Shown piece by piece: positions 31,179 to 40,116 of a DNA stretch of 64,000 bases. The position numbers and the translations under genes were made by a program. Within the stretch, counting starts at the first letter, position 1; each line of letters begins with the position of its first letter. This DNA is from an uncultured Acetatifactor sp. (lineage in GTDB: Bacteria; Bacillota; Clostridia; Lachnospirales; Lachnospiraceae): NCBI GenBank assembly GCA_947588705.1, contig CANPYT010000007.1, positions 1 to 64,000 on the forward strand. Direction: 5' to 3'. The notes below the pieces were generated by a model. That model searched no databases, was not told the DNA's origin, and worked only from the letters and a program-made list of their open reading frames with translations.

Positions 31179-31637
31179 TCACTCCTCCAATTTCCTGATA
31201 TATCCTACAAATTCGCTGTCATTCATGCCCTCCGCCAGGCTCTCATCCAGGCAGTGGACCGTATACAGGTCCTTTTCCAGCGACACGGTAATAGTCCCGG
31301 GCGTCAGGGTGATGGCGTTTGCAAGAAGAGCCTTGCCAGTCGCGGTCTTCAGATCGGAGTGAAACGTCACCAGCATGGGCTGTATCTCTTCCCTCTGGCT
31401 GAGGATCATGTGGATCACGCCAAAGTTCGCCTTTACGATCTCCCTCACCAATAAAAAAACATATCTGAAAAACAGAAAGCTCTTCCTGTATATGCGGATC
31501 TCCTTTTGGATGGAAAAATCCATGAACCGGCAGGTAAAAGCAAATAACGCCAGAGAGATGACAATTCCAAATATCGCTATTTCCAAAGTAAAACTGCCGT
31601 TAAAGATCACCCAGAGCAGAAAGAAAGCCACCAGCAT
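31179..31637 (-). CDS. MrpE/MnhE-like subunit
   Basis: 152 aa; MLVAFFLLWVIFNGSFTLEIAIFGIVISLALF...ALLANAITLTPGTITVSLEKDLYTVHCLDESL. Confidence 0.9.
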   Translation of the reverse strand: MLVAFFLLWVIFNGSFTLEIAIFGIVISLALFAFTCRFMDFSIQKEIRIYRKSFLFFRYVFLLVREIVKANFGVIHMILSQREEIQPMLVTFHSDLKTATGKALLANAITLTPGTITVSLEKDLYTVHCLDESLAEGMNDSEFVGYIRKLEE

Positions 31638-31714
31638 AGGACAACACCTCCAAAATCATCCCTATTTTAGCACAAATTTTCCAGAAGTCAAATACCTAAA
31701 GAAAATTGGTTCCC

Positions 31715-31766
31715 AAAAAAGGGCGGCAATTTTTAGACAATAAACGCCAAAAATCGCCGCCCTTAA
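31715..31766 (-). terminator. Terminator between cytidylate-kinase-like gene and mrpE-like gene
   Basis: GGGCGGCAATTTTTAG...AAAAATCGCCGCCC with A/T tracts on both sides (could act in both directions). Confidence 0.65.
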
Positions 31767-31786
31767 AAAGCATTATTAAGCCGCAC

Positions 31787-32272
31787 TCAGATCACATCGA
31801 TCCTCTCAAAATACTTTATCAGTATATCCGCACAGTTTTCCACACCCAGCCGGCTGGTATCCAGGATCATGTGATAATTGTTCACATCCCCCCATACCTT
31901 CCCGGTGTGCTCTACATTAAACTGCGCCCTCTGCCTGTCGTTTTTCTCCAACAGCGCCTTTGCCTCATCGTAATCGAGAGATTCTTTCTTCATGATGCGT
32001 TCGATCCGGTCCTCCTTGTCGGCACAGACGTACACATTAAACACGTTAGGCTGGCCCTTCAGGATCTCAGAAGCGCAGCGCCCCAGGATAATACAGGAAT
32101 GCTGGGCCAGCTGCTTGATGAATTCCGCTTCCTTGGAAAAATCATCGTCGTGCAACTCGTTCTCTATGTATGCCTTGTCATATACAGGGATCCCCATTCT
32201 TTCCGACAATTCCTCTGCGATCAGGCTTGCTCCCGTTCCATATCGGCGGCTCATAGTGATTACAAGATTCAT
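31787..32272 (-). CDS. Cytidylate kinase-like family protein
   Basis: MNLVITMSRRYGTGASLIAEELSERMGIPVYDKAYIEN...CIILGRCASEIL; start set at MNLVITMSRR. Confidence 0.85.
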   Translation of the reverse strand: MNLVITMSRRYGTGASLIAEELSERMGIPVYDKAYIENELHDDDFSKEAEFIKQLAQHSCIILGRCASEILKGQPNVFNVYVCADKEDRIERIMKKESLDYDEAKALLEKNDRQRAQFNVEHTGKVWGDVNNYHMILDTSRLGVENCADILIKYFERIDVI

Positions 32273-32326
32273 TATGATTCCTCCTTTACCAAAAATATGC
32301 ACAAATTATGGTCATCCTCTTAGCGC

Positions 32327-33127
32327 TTACGGCCTCAGGCCCATGCCGCCCTCCAGAGTCAGGGTCTCGCCGCTCATAAACTTAAAGTCAGGAGACGCCA
32401 GCTGAACGCACACCCGGCCAATCTCCAGCTCGGAATCGCCATAGTGACCCATGGGAGGCATGTGCACGTTTTTCTCAAAGGCTTCAGGGTAAGCTTCCTG
32501 GAACTGCTCCAGCTGTGCCGTCCAGGCAAGCGGGCAGATGATGTTTACATTGATGCCGTCTTTGCCCCATTCCGTAGCGGCGACACGCGTCAGGCCGCGG
32601 ATGCCCTCCTTAGCCGCCGCGTAAGCGCACTGGCCAAAATTGCCAAAGAGTCCTGCGCCGGACGCAAAATTGATCACAGTGCCCTTTGTCTCTTTCAGAT
32701 AAGGATAACATGCCTTCATATAATAAAATACCGCATACAGCCCGGAATACAGGGCCAGGTCAAACTGTTCCGTGGTATGTTCCGCAAGCGGTACGCCGGA
32801 GGCGGAAGCCTGGGCATTGTTGATCAGCACATCGATCCTGCCAAAAGTTTCAATGGTCTGTTTTACCACATGCTCCACGACCGCCTCATTGTCCGCGCCG
32901 GCGTTTACATCCGCCTGTACAGTCAACACCTTGATGCCATAGAGCCGTTCCAGCTCTTCCTTGGCATCCTCCAATTTTTTTACATTACGGCCGGTGATCA
33001 CAAGGTTTGCGCCCTCCTTTGCGTAGGCGGTAGCAATACCGTAGCCGATAGAGCCGCAGCGCCCGTCCTTAAGCGCCGCACGGCCTGCTCCGGTAATGAT
33101 GGCTGTTTTGCCTGTCAAAAATCCCAT
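32327..33127 (-). CDS. SDR family NAD(P)-dependent oxidoreductase
   Basis: KTAIITGAGRAALKDGRCGSIGYGIATAYAKEGANLVITGR...VLINNAQASASG...YAAAKEGIRGLTRVAATEWGKDGINVNIICP; start at MGFLTGK. Confidence 0.9.
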   Translation of the reverse strand: MGFLTGKTAIITGAGRAALKDGRCGSIGYGIATAYAKEGANLVITGRNVKKLEDAKEELERLYGIKVLTVQADVNAGADNEAVVEHVVKQTIETFGRIDVLINNAQASASGVPLAEHTTEQFDLALYSGLYAVFYYMKACYPYLKETKGTVINFASGAGLFGNFGQCAYAAAKEGIRGLTRVAATEWGKDGINVNIICPLAWTAQLEQFQEAYPEAFEKNVHMPPMGHYGDSELEIGRVCVQLASPDFKFMSGETLTLEGGMGLRP

Positions 33128-33226
33128 TTTCCCATCTCCTTTTCCTGTTTTTTTCAGGCCGGTACCGAGAGATACCAGCTTATAAACATTATACTCTCCC
33201 GGCGGCAAAAACACAAGGATGTCATT

Positions 33227-33460
33227 TTATCTGTTACCGATACTCCGGATCTTCCGGACAATGTAATAAATATCATAGGCCACAGTTCCCACCACAGCCG
33301 CTATGACGATCCCCTCGATCGTAAAATGCAGGACGGAGAGCGTCAGGAAGCTGAGGATCAGCAGCACCAGCATCCACCAGCCGAACACAAAGGCCGTCGT
33401 AAGAAAGAAAAAGAGAATCTCCTTTATAATATCCCATCTTTTCTGCCAGCTACCGTCCAT
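33227..33460 (-). CDS. Small membrane protein of unknown function
   Basis: 77 aa, two hydrophobic segments (EILFFFLTTAFVFGWWMLVLLILSFLTL; FTIEGIVIAAVVGTVAYDIYYIV). Confidence 0.55.
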   Translation of the reverse strand: MDGSWQKRWDIIKEILFFFLTTAFVFGWWMLVLLILSFLTLSVLHFTIEGIVIAAVVGTVAYDIYYIVRKIRSIGNR

Positions 33461-33520
33461 ACACTCTACCTCTTTCTGCCAAAACCAGCCGCCCTGCCCA
33501 TGCGCTGCCTGTCGGCTCCC

Positions 33521-35617
33521 CTACTCTTCAAAAATCCTGCTGCCCCAGATCGTCACTTGATTTGTATTGCTCACGGCGGTAAATACCTGCGTCTCAATGG
33601 TGGTAAATTCCACCTGCATGGAAAGCGTCACTCCGCTGTATTCCTGGCCGTCTATGGACAGGGTAATATAGGACGTGCCGTCCTTCAGGCTCCAGGTACC
33701 CTCGTAAGCGCCGCTTACCGTGCCGTCTTCCTCCAGGACCACCCGTTTCGGTTTCTTCGTCTCACGATCCGCATAATCAATATCCAGCTCATGGACGATC
33801 ACGTCATATTCCCCCGCCACCTGGGCCGCCGTCCATCCGCCTTCTTTCAGGGCTTCTCCGGTGGTCTGGTAAGGAGCCGCCACCAGCCACCCTTCTTCAT
33901 TCTGGAACAGCTGGTGCACTTTCACATAGTGGCCTTCCGTGCCATTGTCCGTGCGGGTATGGAATACCATGTATGCGCGGCCGTCATCGTCCACAAAAGC
34001 GGAATTATGCCCCTGAGCCACAAATCCGTTGTTAAAATTCCGCCACTTATAACCGCCCATAAGTCGCACACCCACGGACTGATTATAATTGAACACATAA
34101 CTGTCATAAAGAGGAGAATTTCCCAGCAGGTCCACATAATCCCCATCCGGTCTCTCCGAACGGAAGATACGCACATTATAGCCGCCCGCAGCCTCCAGGT
34201 TCCCATAAGAGATAAAGAGATAGTAATAATCCCCTATCTTCTGGATATAGGAAGCCTCGCCGGAAACATAGGCGCCGCCGGCAATTTTCTTCCCGAAATA
34301 AGCGTCTGAGTGCTCGTTTGTCTCATAAGCCACGCTGTAATCCCGCAGCCCTGTCTCCTCGTCCAGCTCCAGCATAAAAATACCGCCGGACCAGGAACCA
34401 TAGCTGATCCACAGATTGCCCTCATCGTCAAAGAACACACAGGGATCAATGCAGTTGGGCCACATATCCCCCCATTTCCGGTTGGCGATCCCCTTGGTCA
34501 CATACCTCTCCGGGATCTGATCCTCACCCAATACCCGGGGCGCGTCCGTCTCCCCGTAATCCTCCTCCGTAAAACCGCCATAGACGATGGAACCCGCGTA
34601 AGAATAAGGGCCGTCCACCGCGTCCGCCGTCAGCAGGACGATGTTGGATTTCCAGTCATCCCCGTTTGCGCTGAGATACATGCAGTATTTTTCCATGACA
34701 GGATTGTATACAAGATCCGGCGCCCAGAGATAATCGTTCCAGTTCCCTGCGGATTCATCCTTGTTCCAGGCCCTGATCTGATCCCTCACTTCCTGCGTGA
34801 AAGAAGCCTGGAATGCCGCGTCGATGCTGGTCCAGTTATAGAGATCTTTCGTGTACCCTCCCGTCAGGAAAGAGCCGAAAATATAATACGTTCCGTCAAA
34901 ATCCTTAAAGATAGAGGGATCATGGCAGGTGATCCGCTGATAAGTCAGCCGATCCTCCGGCTGTATCACCAGAAGCTGCTGTTTCATGGGAAGATCTATC
35001 ACCGCCCGCAGCATCACTTCCTGCCCCGCGTAAGTCACGCGCAGATAAGGACGGACGGTCAGCGTCTCATCCTCCGCCCGGGCCTGCGCCGGGAACAGTT
35101 CCCCTGCCATGATCAGCGCCAGGACTAAAGCGGCGGCCTTTGCCCCGCCCTTCTTCTTCCGAAGCTTCCCCACAAGCAGCAGGACCAATGCCGCCAGGAT
35201 GATGGCGCCCGCGGCGATCCCCGCGACCAGGGCCACATTTACCCCGCCGCCCGGAAACAGTTCCGGATCTCCCACGAGGATACCGCTTATGGACGCGCTC
35301 TCCCCGGAGGCAATATCCGGCAGCGTGTCAGGCATGGATCCCTCTTCCAGAGGACCCAGCCCTTCCGTATTGCTGTAAGTAAAGCTGGTACCCTTAATAT
35401 CCCAGCCCTGTCTGCCATTTTCCACCGTTATGGTATAATGGATCTCCTCTCCCGCCTTATATTCGGCCTTATCCGTCTCGATCGTAACGGTCACATCGCT
35501 TTCCGACGTGGTATAAGAGGCTCCCTCCGCCCTGACGGGAACGGAAACCAACATCGTCATCAGACAGAGTACCGGCAGAAATATCCGCTTTTTCATCCTT
35601 CTCATCTTTTCCTCCAT
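33521..35617 (-). CDS. GH43-family secreted/membrane glycoside hydrolase with N-terminal surface domain and internal TM/signal-like segment
   Basis: 698 aa; N-terminal signal peptide; TVTIETDKAEYKAGEEIHYTITVENG domain; TM VALVAGIAAGAIILAALVLLLVGKLRKKKG; second hydrophobic stretch ending FPAQARAEDE; GH43-type CHDPSIFKDFDGTYYIFGS. Confidence 0.82.
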   Translation of the reverse strand: MEEKMRRMKKRIFLPVLCLMTMLVSVPVRAEGASYTTSESDVTVTIETDKAEYKAGEEIHYTITVENGRQGWDIKGTSFTYSNTEGLGPLEEGSMPDTLPDIASGESASISGILVGDPELFPGGGVNVALVAGIAAGAIILAALVLLLVGKLRKKKGGAKAAALVLALIMAGELFPAQARAEDETLTVRPYLRVTYAGQEVMLRAVIDLPMKQQLLVIQPEDRLTYQRITCHDPSIFKDFDGTYYIFGSFLTGGYTKDLYNWTSIDAAFQASFTQEVRDQIRAWNKDESAGNWNDYLWAPDLVYNPVMEKYCMYLSANGDDWKSNIVLLTADAVDGPYSYAGSIVYGGFTEEDYGETDAPRVLGEDQIPERYVTKGIANRKWGDMWPNCIDPCVFFDDEGNLWISYGSWSGGIFMLELDEETGLRDYSVAYETNEHSDAYFGKKIAGGAYVSGEASYIQKIGDYYYLFISYGNLEAAGGYNVRIFRSERPDGDYVDLLGNSPLYDSYVFNYNQSVGVRLMGGYKWRNFNNGFVAQGHNSAFVDDDGRAYMVFHTRTDNGTEGHYVKVHQLFQNEEGWLVAAPYQTTGEALKEGGWTAAQVAGEYDVIVHELDIDYADRETKKPKRVVLEEDGTVSGAYEGTWSLKDGTSYITLSIDGQEYSGVTLSMQVEFTTIETQVFTAVSNTNQVTIWGSRIFEE

Positions 35618-35683
35618 TTTTGCGCTGTTCTCTGTACTTTAGGCTGCCTGCTGCGGCCCGGAAAGCCCCATATCCGGCGAAGA

Positions 35684-36382
35684 TCAGTTCTTCTGTCCGT
35701 AATAGGCATTGGCGCCATGTTTCCTGTAATAATGCTTATCCTGGAGCTCCTGGGGCGCGGGCTGTACCCGGGGATTGATCATTTCCGTCCTTGCGGCCAT
35801 CTTTGCCACTTCCTCCAACACCACGGCATTGTGGACCGCTTCCCGCGCATCCTTCCCCCATGCAAAAGGCCCATGGTTCTTGCACAGCACCGCGGGAACC
35901 GCCGTCACGTCCAAATTCTGCCTCTTAAACTCGTTCACGATCAGCAGGCCGGTATTTTTCTCATATGCCGCCTCGATCTCCGCTTCCGTCAGCGTCCTGA
36001 GGCAGGGCACCTCGCCGTAAATATAATCCGCGTGGGTAGTTCCGTAACAGGGGATGGAACGGCCTGCCTGCGCCCAGCTGGTGGCCCAGGGGGAATGGGT
36101 GTGCACCACGCCGCCGATCTGCGGAAAAGCCCTGTACAGTTCCGCGTGAGTAGGCGTGTCGGAAGAGGGGTTGTAGCGGCCCTCGATCCGGTTTCCCTCC
36201 AGATCCATCACGACCATATCTTCAGGAGACAAGTCCTCGTAAGGCACACCGCTGGGCTTGATCACGAAATAGCCGCTCTCCCTGTCGATGGCGCTTACGT
36301 TGCCCCAGGTAAAGGTCACAAGCCCGTGCTTCGGCAGCTCCATGTTTGCCTCATAAACCAGTTTCTTTAACTCTTCTAACAT
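35684..36382 (-). CDS. araD: L-ribulose-5-phosphate 4-epimerase
   Basis: 232 aa; [31 protein letters not shown]...[38 protein letters not shown]. Confidence 0.95.
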   Translation of the reverse strand: MLEELKKLVYEANMELPKHGLVTFTWGNVSAIDRESGYFVIKPSGVPYEDLSPEDMVVMDLEGNRIEGRYNPSSDTPTHAELYRAFPQIGGVVHTHSPWATSWAQAGRSIPCYGTTHADYIYGEVPCLRTLTEAEIEAAYEKNTGLLIVNEFKRQNLDVTAVPAVLCKNHGPFAWGKDAREAVHNAVVLEEVAKMAARTEMINPRVQPAPQELQDKHYYRKHGANAYYGQKN

Positions 36383-36546
36383 ACTTTACCCCTTTTCTGC
36401 GCTGTCTTCCGCATCCGTCCGGCCTGTTGATGCAGCGCGCTCACAAGCCTGCTTGGCCCGCTGTAAGGCGCGGGTCTTTTCACTGTCTATTTTACCGTAC
36501 CGCAGTCTGCCGGTCAACTGATTACTCTGAGGGCGCCTGCCTTTGC

Positions 36547-37506
36547 TCACGGAATGACGTTCCTGTAATCAAACACCGGGTATCCTTTTTCATCCCACTC
36601 AACCTTCATCAGCATCGTATGACGGTTGGGATCATAGAGGGGATCGCCCTGGATCTCCGCATAGGGCCGCGCATGGTACACGCATACATCGGTTCCGTCG
36701 GGAAGCTTTGTAAAGCTGTTGTGGCCGGGCCCGTACTGCCCCGCCTCCGCACTGCTGGACAGCACAGGATACCTTTCCTTTTTCCATGCCCTTGGATCCA
36801 GCAGATCCTCGTTTTCGCCGATACTCAGCATTCCCATGCAATAACATTCGCCGGTAGCGCTGGCGGAATAAGTCAGGAAAATGCGTCCATCCTTCTTGAT
36901 CACCGCGGGGCCCTCGTTTACCCATATCTCCCTGCGCTCCCAGTCATAATCCGGCGTCGTCAGCAGGACCTGGGCCGTTGCAAGCTTTGTGGGCGATTCC
37001 ATTCTTGCAATATAAAGGTTGGAGATCTGGATGCCCACGCTGACTTTTTCCGCCCAGACATAGTACCTCTCCCCCTTGTTTTCAAAGACCGTAGAGTCCA
37101 GGGAGAAAGCCTCAAAGGAATAAATATCGTCATCGGAACGCTGCATTTTCCCTCTCTCCACCCAGGCGTCCTCCACGGGATCCTGCCCCGTGCACTCCAG
37201 GATGAACGGCCGGATCTTCCAGATGTCATCCCTCTCTCCCGCCGCAAAATAAATATACCATTTCCCGTCCAGGTAATGTAGCTCCGGCGCCCAGATATGC
37301 TGGCTCATCTCCCCGCTTTCATGCTTCAGCCAGACAGTCTTTTCCGGCGCCTCAGCCAACCCCAAAAGGCTGTCCGACCGGCGCAGCACGATCCGGTCAT
37401 AGGCCGGAACGGAAGCGGTAAAATAATATGTGCCGTCAGTGTAACGGTACACATAGGGATCCGCCCGCTGGGTAATAAAAGGTTCTTTCTTCTTCATACT
37501 GTCCAT
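36547..37506 (-). CDS. GH43-family glycosidase (arabinofuranosidase-like)
   Basis: 319 aa; QRADPYVYRYTDGTYYFTASVPAYDRIVLRRSDSLLGLAEAPEKTVWLKHESGEMSQHIWAPELHYLDGKWYIYFAAG. Confidence 0.92.
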   Translation of the reverse strand: MDSMKKKEPFITQRADPYVYRYTDGTYYFTASVPAYDRIVLRRSDSLLGLAEAPEKTVWLKHESGEMSQHIWAPELHYLDGKWYIYFAAGERDDIWKIRPFILECTGQDPVEDAWVERGKMQRSDDDIYSFEAFSLDSTVFENKGERYYVWAEKVSVGIQISNLYIARMESPTKLATAQVLLTTPDYDWERREIWVNEGPAVIKKDGRIFLTYSASATGECYCMGMLSIGENEDLLDPRAWKKERYPVLSSSAEAGQYGPGHNSFTKLPDGTDVCVYHARPYAEIQGDPLYDPNRHTMLMKVEWDEKGYPVFDYRNVIP

Positions 37507-37539
37507 GTTGTACCTCCTCGTTCCGCCTGCGCGGAAACT

Positions 37540-39858
37540 CTAATTTATATGACTTTCATCCAGATACAGCTGTACTCGGTTATCAATGATCCCCGCTACT
37601 TCTTCAGCGCTTTTTTCATCGTTCCAGAAAGCTTCTGTTTCCTCATTTATGATCTCCCAGACCGGGGACTCTTCCATCCAGCCGCCCACATGATCCATAA
37701 ATTCCAGATATTCCTCCATGTAGGAATTTCCATCCTCTCCCAAAGGCAGCTCATACCCTCCTTTGTACATGACGTAGGTTGTTCCATCATTGTCGTATGT
37801 ACTGATACTTTTTTCCGCAGCCGACCTGGTCAGCGGCATAAAATCCGTATTCTGTAAAGCTTCGTCACTCAACAGGTATTCCAAGAACGCCGCGATCTCC
37901 TGTTTATCTTCTGCATTTTTGCTCACCAGCACATAGTTTTCACTGGTATATATCCCTATGTTGTCTCCCTGTCCCAGATATCCTGCAAAATGACTGGCTT
38001 CCCCATAATTTTCCCGCAATCTGGCATAATCGCCAATGTTCCGGATCCATTCTTTTATGGCAAGGATCTTACCTTGGGCCAGCCATTCCCGGGCCTGCTC
38101 CTCGGATGCTCCACCCATGTCGCCATATTTCCTGCAGACCTTCAGAAGGCGGCAGAAATCTTCACTGTCAAAATGGCTGGTTCCGCTTTCTTCCTCATAA
38201 AACGGATTTTTCCCCACGGAATCACCCAGCAGAAAATGCAGATCTCCCCACGGGCCGCCGCCTCCATAGTACAGGCCCTTCAAATCCTGACTTTCCGCAA
38301 TATCAAGGACATTCTCCAGTGTCCAATCCCTCTTTTCCCACAGGTTTGTGGAAATGCTTGGAACAAATACCATCGCCACCGGGGCGATCCCATACAGCTC
38401 CCCATCGATCGTTCCCATCATACGGGCTCCTGTAAAAAGGGAATCTTTTGTCTCGTCACTCAGAAGATCCTCCAATGATGCCAAAACACCTTTCTCCTGC
38501 AGTACGCGCATTTGTTCCCTTGTGCTTACGACTATGATATCGGGAAGATTTCCGGCCGCCACCCGGGCTGACAAAAGCATCCAGCTCTCATCTATGTACC
38601 CGCCCAGTTTTTCTATCTTGATCTGTTTTCCGTCATATTCCCGGCTGAAAGCTGCCGCGCACGGCTGAATATAATTTAAATAATCTCCCATCATAACACA
38701 AGTGATCTCTTCACCTGTGTTCGGCATCTCATCTGCAAATGCTGTAACGCTCCCGGATCCGATATCGTAAATGTAAAATTCTCCTTCGCCATTTACCGTC
38801 AGCCAACAGGACTTATCTGTGTAGGCATCGTTCGGAGAGATCCCGCTTCCCGCATAGGCAAAAAGACATGTTTTCCTCCCCGATCTCAGATCCCATAAGT
38901 AAAGCCTATCTCCCTCAGAATAATACAACTGCCCCTGCGGTGTTATCGTGAATTGTTTCAGCAGCATCCCCTGGAACTGATAGAGGATCTGCTCCGTTCC
39001 CGAGGGAATATCTAGTTGAAATAGCTTCGATCCTTCTCCGGAAGTGTTCCCCTTCGAAAACGCCATACTTCCATCCGGCATATGGAACCCAGCCGCAAAA
39101 GACTCAAATTCAGCATCACATTCCTTCCGAAACAACAATTTTCCCTGTGGGTCTATAACCGCCAATGCCGTTCTGCCGGGACAGATGAGGTACTGATATC
39201 CTTCCCCATCACACCACCAGACCCCGGGCTCCGACAACTGATCTTCAGAAAACCCAAGCTCCCGATAAGCTTCCGTTACATCCTGTGCGGCCTGAAAATT
39301 TCCCTTGGCGCTTAATTGAAGAAGCTGATAGGTAAGTTCCCCTTTTCCCCGGCCGCTTTTCTGAACAAAAAGGATGCTGACCCTGTCCTCTATCCCGACA
39401 TCCATACAAATGCCATAGCCTTCCTGGCGGTCCTGCCAATCCGTCAGGATCTCTTTCGGCTTACCCATCTTAAGATCGCTTTTCTGACGGGTCAGAAAAT
39501 ACCGCCGGCCTTCCGAAGTCTCTACATTGTCCAGGATATATCTGGCGTCCCAGGAAAACCCGAAGATCTCCTTTTGCCAGGACACAGATATCCCGATCTC
39601 GGGACTTTGATATTGGCTCCTTCGTATCTCATAATAGGGCGTCTCCTCCGCGGTATCGAAGGCTGCTTCCCGAAAACCATCCTTCCACTGAGCCGGAGCC
39701 AGGGTTTCTTCCGAAACCCTTATTTCTTCCGAATCTAAACCGTCTTGGATATCTGACCCTTCTTTCTCCGCGACAGCGGCATCGCCACACCCAACCAGCA
39801 GAGAAAGAGAAAAAAGACAACAGCAGGTAAAAATAAGAATCCTTTTCATCTTCATCAC
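37540..39858 (-). CDS. Large lipoprotein: beta-propeller-like N-terminal region plus extracellular solute-binding domain
   Basis: 772 aa; lipobox LLVGC; repeated strand-rich blades (QFTITPQGQLYYSEGDRLYLWDLRSGRKTCLFAYAG) then SBP-like region (ARVAAGNLPDIIVVSTREQMRVLQEKGVLASLEDLLSDE). Confidence 0.7.
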   Translation of the reverse strand: MMKMKRILIFTCCCLFSLSLLVGCGDAAVAEKEGSDIQDGLDSEEIRVSEETLAPAQWKDGFREAAFDTAEETPYYEIRRSQYQSPEIGISVSWQKEIFGFSWDARYILDNVETSEGRRYFLTRQKSDLKMGKPKEILTDWQDRQEGYGICMDVGIEDRVSILFVQKSGRGKGELTYQLLQLSAKGNFQAAQDVTEAYRELGFSEDQLSEPGVWWCDGEGYQYLICPGRTALAVIDPQGKLLFRKECDAEFESFAAGFHMPDGSMAFSKGNTSGEGSKLFQLDIPSGTEQILYQFQGMLLKQFTITPQGQLYYSEGDRLYLWDLRSGRKTCLFAYAGSGISPNDAYTDKSCWLTVNGEGEFYIYDIGSGSVTAFADEMPNTGEEITCVMMGDYLNYIQPCAAAFSREYDGKQIKIEKLGGYIDESWMLLSARVAAGNLPDIIVVSTREQMRVLQEKGVLASLEDLLSDETKDSLFTGARMMGTIDGELYGIAPVAMVFVPSISTNLWEKRDWTLENVLDIAESQDLKGLYYGGGGPWGDLHFLLGDSVGKNPFYEEESGTSHFDSEDFCRLLKVCRKYGDMGGASEEQAREWLAQGKILAIKEWIRNIGDYARLRENYGEASHFAGYLGQGDNIGIYTSENYVLVSKNAEDKQEIAAFLEYLLSDEALQNTDFMPLTRSAAEKSISTYDNDGTTYVMYKGGYELPLGEDGNSYMEEYLEFMDHVGGWMEESPVWEIINEETEAFWNDEKSAEEVAGIIDNRVQLYLDESHIN

Positions 39859-40006
39859 CTCGTATGTTGTTTTGCAGACTCGCCTTTTGATATTGTACTG
39901 CTATGACAATTGTACAATATAGCTATCTGCATTGCCACAATACAAGGTAATTTTAAAAATTATTATAAAAATCTTAATGTGTTCTTAAAGAATCCCTGAT
40001 TATTCA

Positions 40007-40048
40007 AAAACACTCCGGATTCCGTATGATCTGTAACCCGGAGTGTTT
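40007..40048 (-). terminator. Terminator downstream of LamG-like lipoprotein
   Basis: AAACACTCCGG...CCGGAGTGTTTTTG inverted repeat on minus strand. Confidence 0.65.
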
Positions 40049-40116
40049 CTCTATTATTTTGTTTCAAGTACCTGCGCCTGCGGAATACTCCGATTCCTGC
40101 AGGATGCTTCCAATGC

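Noticed and set aside
33521-35617. Cellulosome-like dockerin/cohesin organisation for the GH43 protein
   Set aside because: No dockerin repeat or cohesin signature found; the N-terminal domain looks like a generic surface beta domain.
36420-36549. Full fourth copy of the dispersed palindromic element downstream of GH43
   Set aside because: Only ~20 bp (GGGCGCCTGCCTTTGCTCAC) is clearly shared; the rest does not align, so not counted as a copy.
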